Below are positions 11,749 through 22,400 of a DNA stretch of 64,000 nucleotides, one piece after another. A program made the translations under genes and the position numbers. Location of the stretch: the NCBI GenBank assembly GCA_910589415.1, contig OU342630.1:68134186-68198185 (forward strand). The letters are read 5' to 3'. Origin of the DNA: Malachius bipustulatus. Lineage: Eukaryota; Arthropoda; Insecta; Coleoptera; Melyridae. The notes beneath the pieces were generated by a model. That model made no database searches. It worked only from the letters and a program-made list of their open reading frames with translations, and was not told the origin of the DNA. Every line of letters begins with the position of its first letter. The stretch's first letter is position 1.

Positions 11749-13191
11749 ATGAGTTTAAAGGAATCAAAAGTGAATAGTTGTAACTGTGGTTGTACTATGG
11801 AATATCAGGAAAAGATTATCAAAACCGAATCTGTAGAAAATTATGAGTTTCATGATTCATTCCTCATCCCCTCAAACTCAAAGTTGAAGTGTGAAAGTGA
11901 ACAAAACTCGGGTTGTGGTCAATCCTCTCCCAGAAAAATCCTCCCAATAAAAGAAGAACCTGAAGAATCAGGATATGATCTTTATCAAGTTCAAATAGGA
12001 AATGTGGAATTTAAAGGAGACATCGACATGGAAGAACATAAACCAGGATGGGATGTGATTAGAAGTAATAATGCTGGAATATGTGAAGGGAAGAAAAAGT
12101 ACAACTGTTTGCAATGTCCATATAAAACCAACAAGAGACCTCATTTCACTGAGCATTATATCCGTAAACACAAACAGTGTACTGACATATACAAATGTCA
12201 TGAATGTCCGTATGAAACTAAAATTAAAAGGGCCCTTGTCAAACATTATACCCACACACATTCGGAATTTGCTCAAGTGTACAACTGTCAGAAATGTTCG
12301 TATGAAACAAAAAATAAGAGTCATTTGAAGCAACATTATAAATACAACCATTCAAAAGATGCGGCAGTATACAAGTGTGAGGAATGTTCTTATGAATCAA
12401 AATGGAAAAATCATATCACTACGCATTGTAAACGTAAACATTCAAAAACAGATGTTCAAGTGTATAAATGTGAAGAATGTTCCTATAAAACGAGAGTTGA
12501 GATCAATTTAACCCAACATTATAAATATAAACATTCAAAAGATGCAGAAGTGTACAAATGTAACGAATGTTCGTATGAAACAAAAAAGAAAAGTCATTTG
12601 ACTCAACATAATAAATGTAAACATTCAAAAGATGCAGAAGTGTATAAATGTGACGAGTGTTCTTATGAAACGAGATATAAAAGTATTTTGACCAGGCATT
12701 ATAAATTTAAACATTGTAAACATTTTTTAGAATATGCAGATATGTTCAAGTGTCAGGAATGTTCCTATGAAACGAGATATAAAAGTGCTTTGACCGTGCA
12801 TTATAAACGTAAACATGCACAAGAAGTAGAAGTGTTCAAATGTCAGGAATGCTCTTATCAAACAAGATATAAAAGTGAATTAACCAACCATAATAAATAT
12901 AAACATTCTCATGATGCAGAAGTGTTCAAGTGTCAGGAGTGCTCTTATGAAACGAAAATTAAAAATTGTTTCACTAAACATTATAAACGTAAACATGCAG
13001 AAGTATTCAAGTGTCAGGAATGTTCGTATGAAACAAGAATTAAAAGTGTATTGAACACTCATTATAAATATAAACATTCAAAAGATGCAGAAGTGTACAA
13101 GTGTCAAGAATGTTCATATGAAACAAAAATTAAAAATGATATAACCAAGCATTATAAGCGAAAACATTCTAAAATAGCAGAACCCAACTAG
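11749..13191 (+). CDS. C2H2 zinc-finger protein, 12 fingers
   Basis: Single open exon of 480 residues starting at ATG 11749, in an acceptable context (AACATGAG). Residues 1-117 are acidic and contain three SUMO-type psi-K-x-E sites (IKTE at 24, LKCE at 46, IKEE at 67, the last followed by PEES). From residue 118 onward come 12 fingers of the form [YF]-x-C-x2-C-[SP]-Y-[EK]-[TS]-x7-H-x4-H, nearly head to tail with short linkers. Several differ little from one another, suggesting recent tandem duplication within the array. The protein is presumably a nuclear DNA-binding regulator. The target and orthologue cannot be named. AATAAA follows the stop directly at 13195 and another lies near 13676. 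The gene begins 245 bp beyond the Harbinger end but shares no sequence with it. A 5' noncoding exon may exist. Confidence 0.88.
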   Translation: MSLKESKVNSCNCGCTMEYQEKIIKTESVENYEFHDSFLIPSNSKLKCESEQNSGCGQSSPRKILPIKEEPEESGYDLYQVQIGNVEFKGDIDMEEHKPGWDVIRSNNAGICEGKKKYNCLQCPYKTNKRPHFTEHYIRKHKQCTDIYKCHECPYETKIKRALVKHYTHTHSEFAQVYNCQKCSYETKNKSHLKQHYKYNHSKDAAVYKCEECSYESKWKNHITTHCKRKHSKTDVQVYKCEECSYKTRVEINLTQHYKYKHSKDAEVYKCNECSYETKKKSHLTQHNKCKHSKDAEVYKCDECSYETRYKSILTRHYKFKHCKHFLEYADMFKCQECSYETRYKSALTVHYKRKHAQEVEVFKCQECSYQTRYKSELTNHNKYKHSHDAEVFKCQECSYETKIKNCFTKHYKRKHAEVFKCQECSYETRIKSVLNTHYKYKHSKDAEVYKCQECSYETKIKNDITKHYKRKHSKIAEPN

Positions 13192-13194
13192 TAA

Positions 13195-13200
13195 AATAAA
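13195..13200 (+). terminator. Poly(A) signal after the zinc-finger gene
   Basis: AATAAA four bases after the TAG stop. It is close to the stop, so the downstream AATAAA near 13676 may be the one used, giving a 3' UTR of about 0.5 kb. Confidence 0.4.
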
Positions 13201-14793
13201 TTTTATGAAGATGTGCTCTTATAGAACTGTTGAATGACAAATTTTATATAGATATAAAACACTGTTTGAAACTGATATGCAGTATACACAACCAAAGAAA
13301 CATTTTTATAAAATATTTTGATCGCTGTAATATGAGTTCTGTTATAAAGGTATTTAGAGTCCACAATATTTACATGGTACCTACTTACTTATAAATCTGA
13401 AGGCTTACTTGTATGACTATTTCTTAACTGTGTCCACTAACAAGTGCTAGAATAATAAAAGTTCTGCATAGAACTATAATAGAGATTGTATACAGCGATA
13501 TACAGATTTACATGAATATTCATGTAGATCATAAAAAGCTATTTTACAAGTGACTGTAAAGTGCTTACATATACACCTATATTGTTATAATGTAAAATAC
13601 ATACACCTATATACTTTGTTTTAAAATGTTGCAGTATTAATGTTAAGAAAATCTACATAAATGATTATAATTTTATAATAAAATAATTTTAAGAATTTTG
13701 TATAATGCTACAATACATTTTTCTTCTTCGTGGGTACTGTTTTGAGTTTTGATGGTGTGGTTTTAGAGCCTATAAATTTGAAAACGCCACCATTTTATCT
13801 AATATACCTACTAGGGCTGGATATTTCCACAAAATTCTTGTAAAGTTTAACCCTGGTAATTACATAATGTGTTAGTTGCTTAACATTAACATTTCAGTAA
13901 TATATTATGGGCCGGCTGCACAAACTTAATTAGGTAAAAATATTTCAGATAATCACTGATTTGCGTATTTTGAAAATATGGTGAATATTTTCAATGATCT
14001 TTTATTTTTTATCGGTAAATAAATAATTTAAATCTTCAAAAAGGAGGTAGAATTTATTTCCAGCAATATCAGACCAATATTTTTACAATATGGGGCATTT
14101 TAAAATCAATAATTATAATTATGACAGATTTTTAATTACTTTGTGCAACGGAAATTTGTTTCATAAGAGTTAGAAACTTCGATTGTATAATAATTAGAAT
14201 AATTTTTTCGTGTTAAACTTAATTACGTCAGAATTGAAAGTTGAAACTGGTTCAATGGTTTTAAAACAGTTTCAAACCAGTGGAACCTCTAGTTTTTAAA
14301 CGTAAAACGTCAAAATAGAAACAGATGGCTGCAATAATTTTCAACATTTTGAAATAGTTCATTTTTGTCATCATAAAATCAATGACGTAGTAGTTGAAAT
14401 AGTTTGAAACCGCTGCAACAAGAAAAAGCGCCTAATGGCCCAAGTGTCATGTATAGGAGATTCAAAATGGCGGTTTCCGTCGCGACCACTAGCACGAAAT
14501 AAGATGGACGCCGTTGGTGATGACGTCTGTGGTCGGGGAAACCGGTTACGGTTCCAAATAAAGAAGCATTTGACAGTTGCAGAGTTGTCAATTTCACTGT
14601 AAACTTTTGATTACAGTAAATGCGGAATTTTTAGTGATAAAAATTAAACTACCGACAGACAGCTCGAGCTCCACGGAAACCTAAAATATGATTTGGTTAA
14701 ATTCAATTAATGGCGATCGCAGGCCAATGCTTGAAAATGAAAACAACCTCAATAAGTCAAAATTCAGGACCAATTCTCTACCCAATGTTAATT
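13201..14793. other. Zinc-finger 3' UTR and intergenic spacer
   Basis: The first 480 bp are AT-rich and probably 3' UTR. Further on, TGCACAAACTTAATTA near 13917 and TTAATTACTTTGTGCA near 14134 are inverted and could bound a degraded MITE. At 14463-14545 there is a GC-richer island with CAAAATGGCGG and AAGATGGACGCC, both resembling YY1/Pho-type motifs, and a loose inverted repeat (GGTTTCCGTCGCGACCAC, GTGGTCGGGGAAACC). No open frame looks genuine. Confidence 0.4.
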
Positions 14794-15350
14794 AGCTGCT
14801 TTCTTTCGACCGTAAATTCGTGATCCGAACGCGTTATAACGCGTTTGGATTCAAACAGGCGTGTTCTTTCGTAAACGGATTCATCCCCACTCTTTACGCA
14901 GATTTGGATCGCGATCCGTAATCCCCTCAAAAGAATACGTTTACGTTTTTATACTTTTATGTTTGTTTATTCTCATTTTGTTCATGTACATTTTCGAAAG
15001 TAATGGAACAGTCCGAACAGTCCTACATTTAGAATATTATGATGGGTTATTTATTGGGTATACGGGTATACCTACCACATCCATTTCGTGCCATTTTTAA
15101 ATATTATAAATAAAAAAATTAAAAATTATTATTATTATTATTGTTAATTATTATTTCGTTTTAATAATTGGACTTTATCAATTTTTTCCATTTATCTTAC
15201 AATAATAATAATAATTCGAATCAACTTTACACTTCCCTTTGCTGTTCTTTCGTCGCGATAAGAAACGGTCCTATTGAATCCGCGATTCAGTGATCCGGAT
15301 TCAACTTTCAGGATCCATGATTCAAAGTGGCTGAGCGAAAGAAAGCAGCT
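14794..15350 (+). mobile_element. TIR MITE, family A, copy 2 (557 bp)
   Basis: Same ends (AGCTGCTTTCTTTCG and CGAAAGAAAGCAGCT), same ATT flanks and same orientation as 6229-6806, with a small number of substitutions and short indels in AT-rich tracts. The frames at 14861 and 15327 are chance openings within the element. The two copies bracket the Harbinger element and the zinc-finger gene as direct repeats. Confidence 0.82.
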
Positions 15351-15397
15351 ATTATGAACGGGTTAGGGCGTCATCGTGTGCACACGGCGTTTATTAT

Positions 15398-16134
15398 CAG
15401 GGATGGGCGTCGACACGTCGACTTTGATTGTCGACACCGTATGTGTCAACTATGTCATCAATGTGTAAACAATGCCAGCAATGTAAACTATGTCGTCTTT
15501 GTGTCGACAATGAAAACAAAATACACGGTTGTGACATTGATGACACTTGACACTGACAATATGAAGCTAATTTGTGTTTTTTTTTTAATTATTAATATTA
15601 ATAATATTAAATGATTGTTTGTGAAATGAGTAGTCGCAAGAAAAATAGTGACTTTAGCAAATTAAAAATTCTGCAAGTGCTGATAAATCGACAGGAATAA
15701 TCTCCATAAATTTGGAAGTTTTATAATTTTTTAGGTTTTAAAGCATTAGGTATGTTTTAAAATAGGTTAGGTAGGTATACTGTATATTGAAAAAAACCTG
15801 AAGGCAGAATAAAATTTTATTCGTGATTCTATTAACCTAACTTCAAACTTTCATACAAAACAGTGTTTTTCTTTCCGATTATTCTTTTTCTTCACCTAAT
15901 TATGGATCGTTGGCTATTCTGTGCTCACTTATGACATGATTTATGACTTCTAATAGGCTATAAAACATGTTAAATACATAACACATCCTAAAATAATTCA
16001 AAAAGTGATATCAATAATTATTGTCGACATTGTTGACATGAGAAAACTTCTCAAAAGTTGTCTACATCGACACGATAGTCGACATGTAGACAATTACATT
16101 GTCTACATGCTATTGTCTACACCGCCCATCCCTG
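15398..16134. mobile_element. Nonautonomous hAT element with 8-bp target duplication
   Basis: Ends CAGGGATGGGCG and CGCCCATCCCTG are bordered by TTTATTAT on both sides (15390-15397 and 16135-16142), the 8-bp duplication of the hAT superfamily. Subterminal GTCGAC/TGTCGACA motifs repeat at both ends and may be transposase-binding sites. No transposase frame is present. It stops about 330 bp before the CIP2A start codon. Confidence 0.88.
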
Positions 16135-16142
16135 TTTATTAT

Positions 16143-16466
16143 GAACGTACCCGTTACTTCTTATTTTTTTATTACTATTACACTGAATGGCAGCTGTCAT
16201 TCAACTTTCATGAAATTCAACCAATGACACTAATGACAGTACTTTGAGTTTGTTTTTATTTCAACCGTTTTCTTTCTTCGGCCATTCATTTCAAAAGTTT
16301 TCTACACACATGTCTCAAATTCTTAACGACAACTAAACAAAAACAACTTTTAATACTTTTATTAATAATTATTAGGAAATAGATGATAGAATCCTGAACT
16401 GATTTAAAATATACTTTTTATATGTGTGACTGATTTTTCAATATTTGTGAACGAAGGATTAAAAAA
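16143..16466 (+). promoter_or_regulatory. Upstream region of the CIP2A homologue
   Basis: The 320 bp between the hAT element and the start codon contain a CCAAT core (CAACCAATGACA near 16220), several TGACA repeats and no open frame. It probably contains the promoter and 5' UTR. No TATA box can be assigned. This is inferred from position. Confidence 0.35.
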
Positions 16467-19400
16467 ATGAACTTTACAAATTCACGTGAATCTCTTTATC
16501 ATGGGACAGATTCAAAATATTCAAAGATGAAACAGCTCGTTTTGGGTATTGGTGAGTACTTGAAAACTCGCTCTGATGATGTTTCGAGTGGTTTAAATAG
16601 GAATCTACAGGTATTTCGCTAATTTATTAATAATTTAAATCAGGGTTCGCCCGATTTAAATCATTTGATTTAAATCACGATTTAAATCAAGTGATTTTTT
16701 TATATTAATCAACGATTAAAATCAAAAAAATCAAAAATCAGAAATACTATGTTTTTATCGAGTTTTTTATTTTCTATAAGAAATTTTAATTGGTGCAACA
16801 AAAATCATATCATATAGAAGGCTCGATAGAAGGGTGAAGGGTACCATAAACCTCAGATAGTAATTATTATTGATGAAAACATTGAAAACATATTTTATTG
16901 CTTTCTTTTGAAACTTGAAACCTTTAAAGGGTGATCATAATTTATGTATTCCTGCTTTAAGTTTGAATTTGAATAGATGCAGTAGGTAATTATGGGAACA
17001 ACCAATTATTGTATCTATATTATTATATTTCATCTCCTGCATCTTTCTTTTGATCTCACTTAGCTGGACCATGAACTTGGAAATAAAAAATAAACAATAA
17101 AGGAATGTCCTTTTTTATTATTATTTATTATGTGTTCTTGAATAGTGAAAGGGTTTGGGGGGCTTTTTGTGATACTTCGGCCCCCTAAAGAATTCTTCAT
17201 AAGTATAATTTATAAAAAATGTTTCTAACTTTTCTGAATTTTAACTGATTCTGGTAAATAAATTTGCGAGTAAATTTGTTTCAATTCTTTAATTTAATTT
17301 TATTATTTTTAATTGTATAATTCAACAAAACCAAAAGTGAAGAAAAAAATTACAAGGGAAAACGCAAAATTCATGGTGTGGCGACCACTTGTCAGCCTTA
17401 ACGAAAATATGAAGCAAAAACTTCTCACATATCTGATGTAAGAGCGTAAAAGAGCGGAAAATAGATTATACCACATTATTATAAATAAAAAAAAAATTAA
17501 AGAAATAAAAAAAAATCAAATAAATCAAAAAAATCACATTTTTTGTGATTTTTTTAATAAAAATCATTGATTTTTGATTTTTATAAAAAAATCATGATTT
17601 TTCGAACCCTGATTTAAATGTGTATATTTATTTCTCTACATTTTAGGCTCTGGCTTTAACGATAGACCTCAGCATTTTCGATCCTCACACGAATATAGCG
17701 GCTGAGTTTTTCGTAAGCCTTTACGAGCTGATGAACAGAACTGAACCAAGATCGACTTTTGCGTGGCACTGTGTAGATATCCTGAGCAATGCCTGTAAGA
17801 ATCCTGCAGCTCGATATGCTCTGATTCATACTTACCAGTTCATACCATCTCTGTCCAGGATGTTAAGTGACCAGCTGACAGTGGCAAAGAAGATTAGGCT
17901 ATTAAAATTGATGCAGGTCTGTGCTATAAAGTTTAATTTCATTGCAAATCAGTTCTCCTATGCTATTCCCCCACTACTTTCTCAGTTCGTGTCGAGTTGA
18001 AATCCTTTCATGCATGGTTGCCATATACTATTTGCGCATCCGTTCCTCTACATTCCACTAAATCAGGTCTTTGGTCAGGTCAGGTTTTTTCCCTTAAAAT
18101 TTACGGCCCTTACAGCTTTTTCTTGTTATATGTTGTTATATGTTATCATTAAAACATTTCCATTATTTATAATATTCTTAGAAATAGTAGTAAACAAAGA
18201 GAGTACCGGCCGCATTTTCTAGCGAAGAGAACTCATAAGAGAGAATCAGAAGCGCCTCTTGCCTAACCAGTAGAGATTGTCTGGAAAACACGTAGGAGAA
18301 CGGCTTGTATGAGGCAACGCTGAGAGGATTTCAGCGTGACACAAGTGGAGACAGTACTGGGTTATATACCGTTGGGTAACTAATGACTCTTAAAACCAAC
18401 CTAACCTTAATTTGATCTCATCATTGTCGTGATGTAAAAGTTTTAGCGCTTCTAAGATATACAGGGTGTTATCTAAAGCGATGTACTAAATTTAGGAGCA
18501 TATCCCTGGACTAATTTTAAGTAGAAAAAGTCATAGAAACATGTGTCTGGTTTTCAACATACAGAGAGGCTGTTGAAGATTTTTTTTTATCGGTTTTTTA
18601 TTAATCTCACACATTCTTTTGCTGATATTGTTGAAATTTGAAAATTTGTTAAAAGTTTCTTCAATTAGTTTAAGAAAAATATTATTTTTCTTTAGAGAAA
18701 TAGAAGAAAGTTAACCATAAAGTTCCTCATTTAAATTTTCGTTATTTTAAGCTTGAAATTTTCCAGGACTTATCATGTGGAATTAGAATTTCATGGCAGA
18801 TACCACACCTGCAGCATTTGATGTCAACGTTGACAAAGTGGGTAGAAAGTCAAAATGAAAGCATCGTGACTCTCTCTCTAGGAGTTTTAGTGAATTTGTG
18901 TTACAAAAATTTACCTGCGATTTACACATTATCACGACATGTAGATATAAAGAGGTTCTTCAGGGTGTGTTTGCCTCTGCAAGTAGGTATCATTAAAAAA
19001 TAATATTATTAATCGTAATTGTACCTAAAATCTGATAAAAATTTTTATGTTCAATTTAATTAGGGGCCTATAATAGAAGTGTATACTTGTAAATTACTGA
19101 TAATACTGGACCACATGAACGGTGATATCCCCAAGGAAATAATCTTGAAATTAATCGATGTAACGTTTAAATCGGTTTGTGAGGCTTTCAAGACTAGGGA
19201 TGTGATTTTGCTGCGTCAAATTGTAGAATTTTTCCTGGACGTTCGAACTCAGACCAAGGAAATGGAGTATCTGAAAAGCTATAAACATTATGAAGAACAA
19301 CTTCAAATTCTATTAAAGGTTAGTGGTTTTTGCTATAATTTTTTATTGAGAATGTACGATTTAACAATTTCAATCTGTATGTTTTATTGTTTGCCTTTAA

Positions 19401-22400
19401 TTGAAATGATAAAACTGGTAATTTTTTATGATAACAATGTTTGTAGTTTTGTCTTCAACAGTTTTGCAGAGAATTTTTTGAAAAATTATTGCTCGATTGT
19501 TTCCCTTTTGGGAAGTAATTATTTTATTATATTGTCCAGAAATAATGAAATATTAACACCAGAAATAATCAAAATCTGCACTAGTAAAACATTATTTATA
19601 TAAAGTTTGTTCAAAACAAGTGACTGGCATCAGTGGCATCCCAGTTTGCCTTACGAAACAGAATACAAAATATTTCTTAAAAAATAAATAATAATATATT
19701 TCTCAAGCTAAATATGAATTAAAAATTACTGTTGAGCTTACATGCCAATTTTATTAACAATATATGTAATTATAATTTTTTTATCTTAATAATACAGTAT
19801 ACCTACCTCCCCAATTTACAGGTGTTGGTGCTATTATTATTGTAAACCTACATTTATAATATTATTATCCGAGTTTGTGTGAAGTTAGCAACGATTTCTC
19901 AGCCACGAATTCTGACGTGGAGGAATATTAACAGCATCTTCTTCTTCTTATAAACTCTGTAAACGATCACATTCTAATCCCAACATAAAAATACAAGCGT
20001 CTGACTTGACTGAAGTGCACTGTGCATTTTTGGAAAGCAGAAGTTTCGGAGAATATTATGTGAAATTTTTTTCTTAACGCACATGTCATACAAGGGCTGT
20101 TAGAGGGGGTTAAATATTGATATAAATCCGCCAGGTATATACGAGATAAATTATCAAAATTATAATTTTTTTCATACCGTAAAATAAAGGTGACAGAAGT
20201 GCACTCTGGATTTTTGGAAAGAGGGACTTTTAAAAGACTTTTTGCAAAAATTTGCATTAACGCACATGTCACACAAGGGTTGTTAGAGGGGGATGAATAT
20301 TGATATAATTCCGCCAGGTATACGAGATAAATTCTCAAAATTATAATTTTTTTCATACCTTAAACTAAGGGTGACAAAAATGCACTCTATAGTAGGATTA
20401 ACTTTAAAAAGTCAGATGTGACGTCACACTAACCGTCCGAATTAATATTTTTAATTTGTCCAGAAAATGTCAAACAGTTAATTGTCAAGTTGTGAACGAG
20501 CGTAAATTATTGAAGAAATCATTCGAACAATGAATTGAAACGCTTACGTCAGTTTGAGAGCCACTGACAACTACATAAAATTTATTCACGTAATGACATT
20601 CTATCCTCTGTGTTGTGCATTTAATTCTCATTCAAAACCAATGTTGACGTATACTTATTTATGCGGGATGGAGTGTTTAGACAAACTGGACGGTTACTAT
20701 AAAAACCACGTATATGAAACAAAATAAATCGAACTATCAAAAGGATGTGTATTCTTAATCGATACGTATGACTTTTTAGACTTTATTGGATTATAGATTT
20801 TTGGAAAGAGGGACTTTTGGAGGACTTTTTGCAAAAATTTGCATTAACGCACATATCACAGAAGGGTTGTTAGAGGGGGAGGAATATTGATATAAATCCG
20901 TCAGGTGCACGAGGTAAATTCTGAATTTTTATAATTTTTCCCCACCCCTCTAAGGTGACAGAAGTGCACTGTGCATTTTTGGAAAGCAGAAGTTTCGGAC
21001 AATATTATGTATATGAAAATTTTCATTAACGCACATGTCATACAAGGGCTGTTAGAGGGGGTTGAATATTGATATAAATCCGGCAGGTATACGAGATAAA
21101 TTATGAAAATTATAGTTTTTTTTCATACATTAAATTAAGGGTGACAGAAGTGCACTCTGTATTTTTGGAAAAAAGGACTTTTGGAGGACATAACACAAAG
21201 TTTTGCTTTATTAACGCACATATCACTTCACATGAGGGTTGTAGGAGTGACAAAAGCATAACAGAAAAGAGATAATATTACCTACATTACATTGTATTTC
21301 TATACAAAAAAAAATTTATATACTTTTGATCGTGGCTAGTTACCAGTCAAGTCAGACGCTTGTGTTTTTATGTTGGGATTAGAATGTGATCGTTTTCAGA
21401 GTTTATAGGAAGATGCTATTAATATTCCTCCACGTCAGAATTCTTGGCTGAGAAATCGTTGCTAGCTTCACACAAACATTATCCGATATCCTTGAAATTT
21501 TACTGCAAATAGGTCCAACTAATCCATCTAGAGTCTACACCTTTTCCGGTTTTAATTCAGAAAGAACGTATAACATGTAATTCAGAAAGTATAACTTGTA
21601 ATCAGATTAGTCAATTGTAATTCAGAAGTTATAACACTGTAGGTAACAGTTCTGAATTATATGTTACACTTTCTGAATTCCAACCACGGTGTAAGATATA
21701 GATATGTCCCATTAGTGCGGGATTCTTCTCTGGCAGCTTCACTTTTGAAGTTATAAAAAAAGATGAGGGAGAAAAATTGTATGGTTTGAAGAGACCTTCA
21801 ACCTAAAATAATTTTCAGCTACACAGGATGGCCCAATATCGCTGTACGCCTTACAACTTTGTTATTTTAAATAGGACACGCTATATATTATTACATTTTC
21901 AGATTATCTGAAAAAAATCAGTAAGAATGGTTTTCACAGTTTCAGTATAATGTGAATAGTTTTTGAGTTATAAACAAGTGAAAATTGTCATTTTACATTT
22001 TCAAAGCAGCTTACAATGAAAACGGCTCAAGACAGCAGAAAAAGGTTTACATGTCCCTATCTTAACTTTTTACAAGGTATCCTATGATTTGGATGAAATT
22101 GTTATACAGGGTGATGAAAATTTTCAGATTTTTAAAAGTGAAGCTGCCAGAGAAGAATCCCGCACTAATGGGACACCCGGTATAGGTGAGTGAACGAAGC
22201 ACGTATTTCAACAGTAAAGCGCGCGACGAAAACCTGAACCTCAGTGTATGAGAGAGTCTTGCCAGCTGGGCTCTGACCTCTTGCTCTTACACATGCAAAT
22301 TGCCATTATCAGGGTGTCATGCTACTCAATTTTATTTTTTTCTGAAGAAGCGATAAGCAAAAATGGGTAGAAACTGTGATTTGCCTAATTGTAGAAGTTG

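Larger units (their letters stand above)
19873..21477. mobile_element. Mutator-like foldback element with 9-bp target duplication
   Basis: Starts GTTTGTGTGAAGTTAGCAAC and ends in its near complement, with inverted arms of about 140 bp reaching the AAGCGTCTGACTTGACTG motif. ATTATCCGA lies directly on both sides (19864-19872, 21478-21486), a 9-bp duplication as made by Mutator-class transposases. The interior is made of diverged tandem units of about 160-180 bp (see the separate entry) and a segment also found at the start of the window. No transposase. Located in CIP2A intron 4. Confidence 0.85.

Noticed and set aside
11968..12351. 127-codon minus-strand frame opposite the zinc-finger gene
   Set aside because: Antisense shadow of repeated finger codons. 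The plus frame has 12 complete C2H2 fingers.
19967..20356. 129-codon minus-strand frame with internal repetition
   Set aside because: It reads through two tandem units of the Mutator-like element. The repetition comes from DNA repeats, not from a protein domain.
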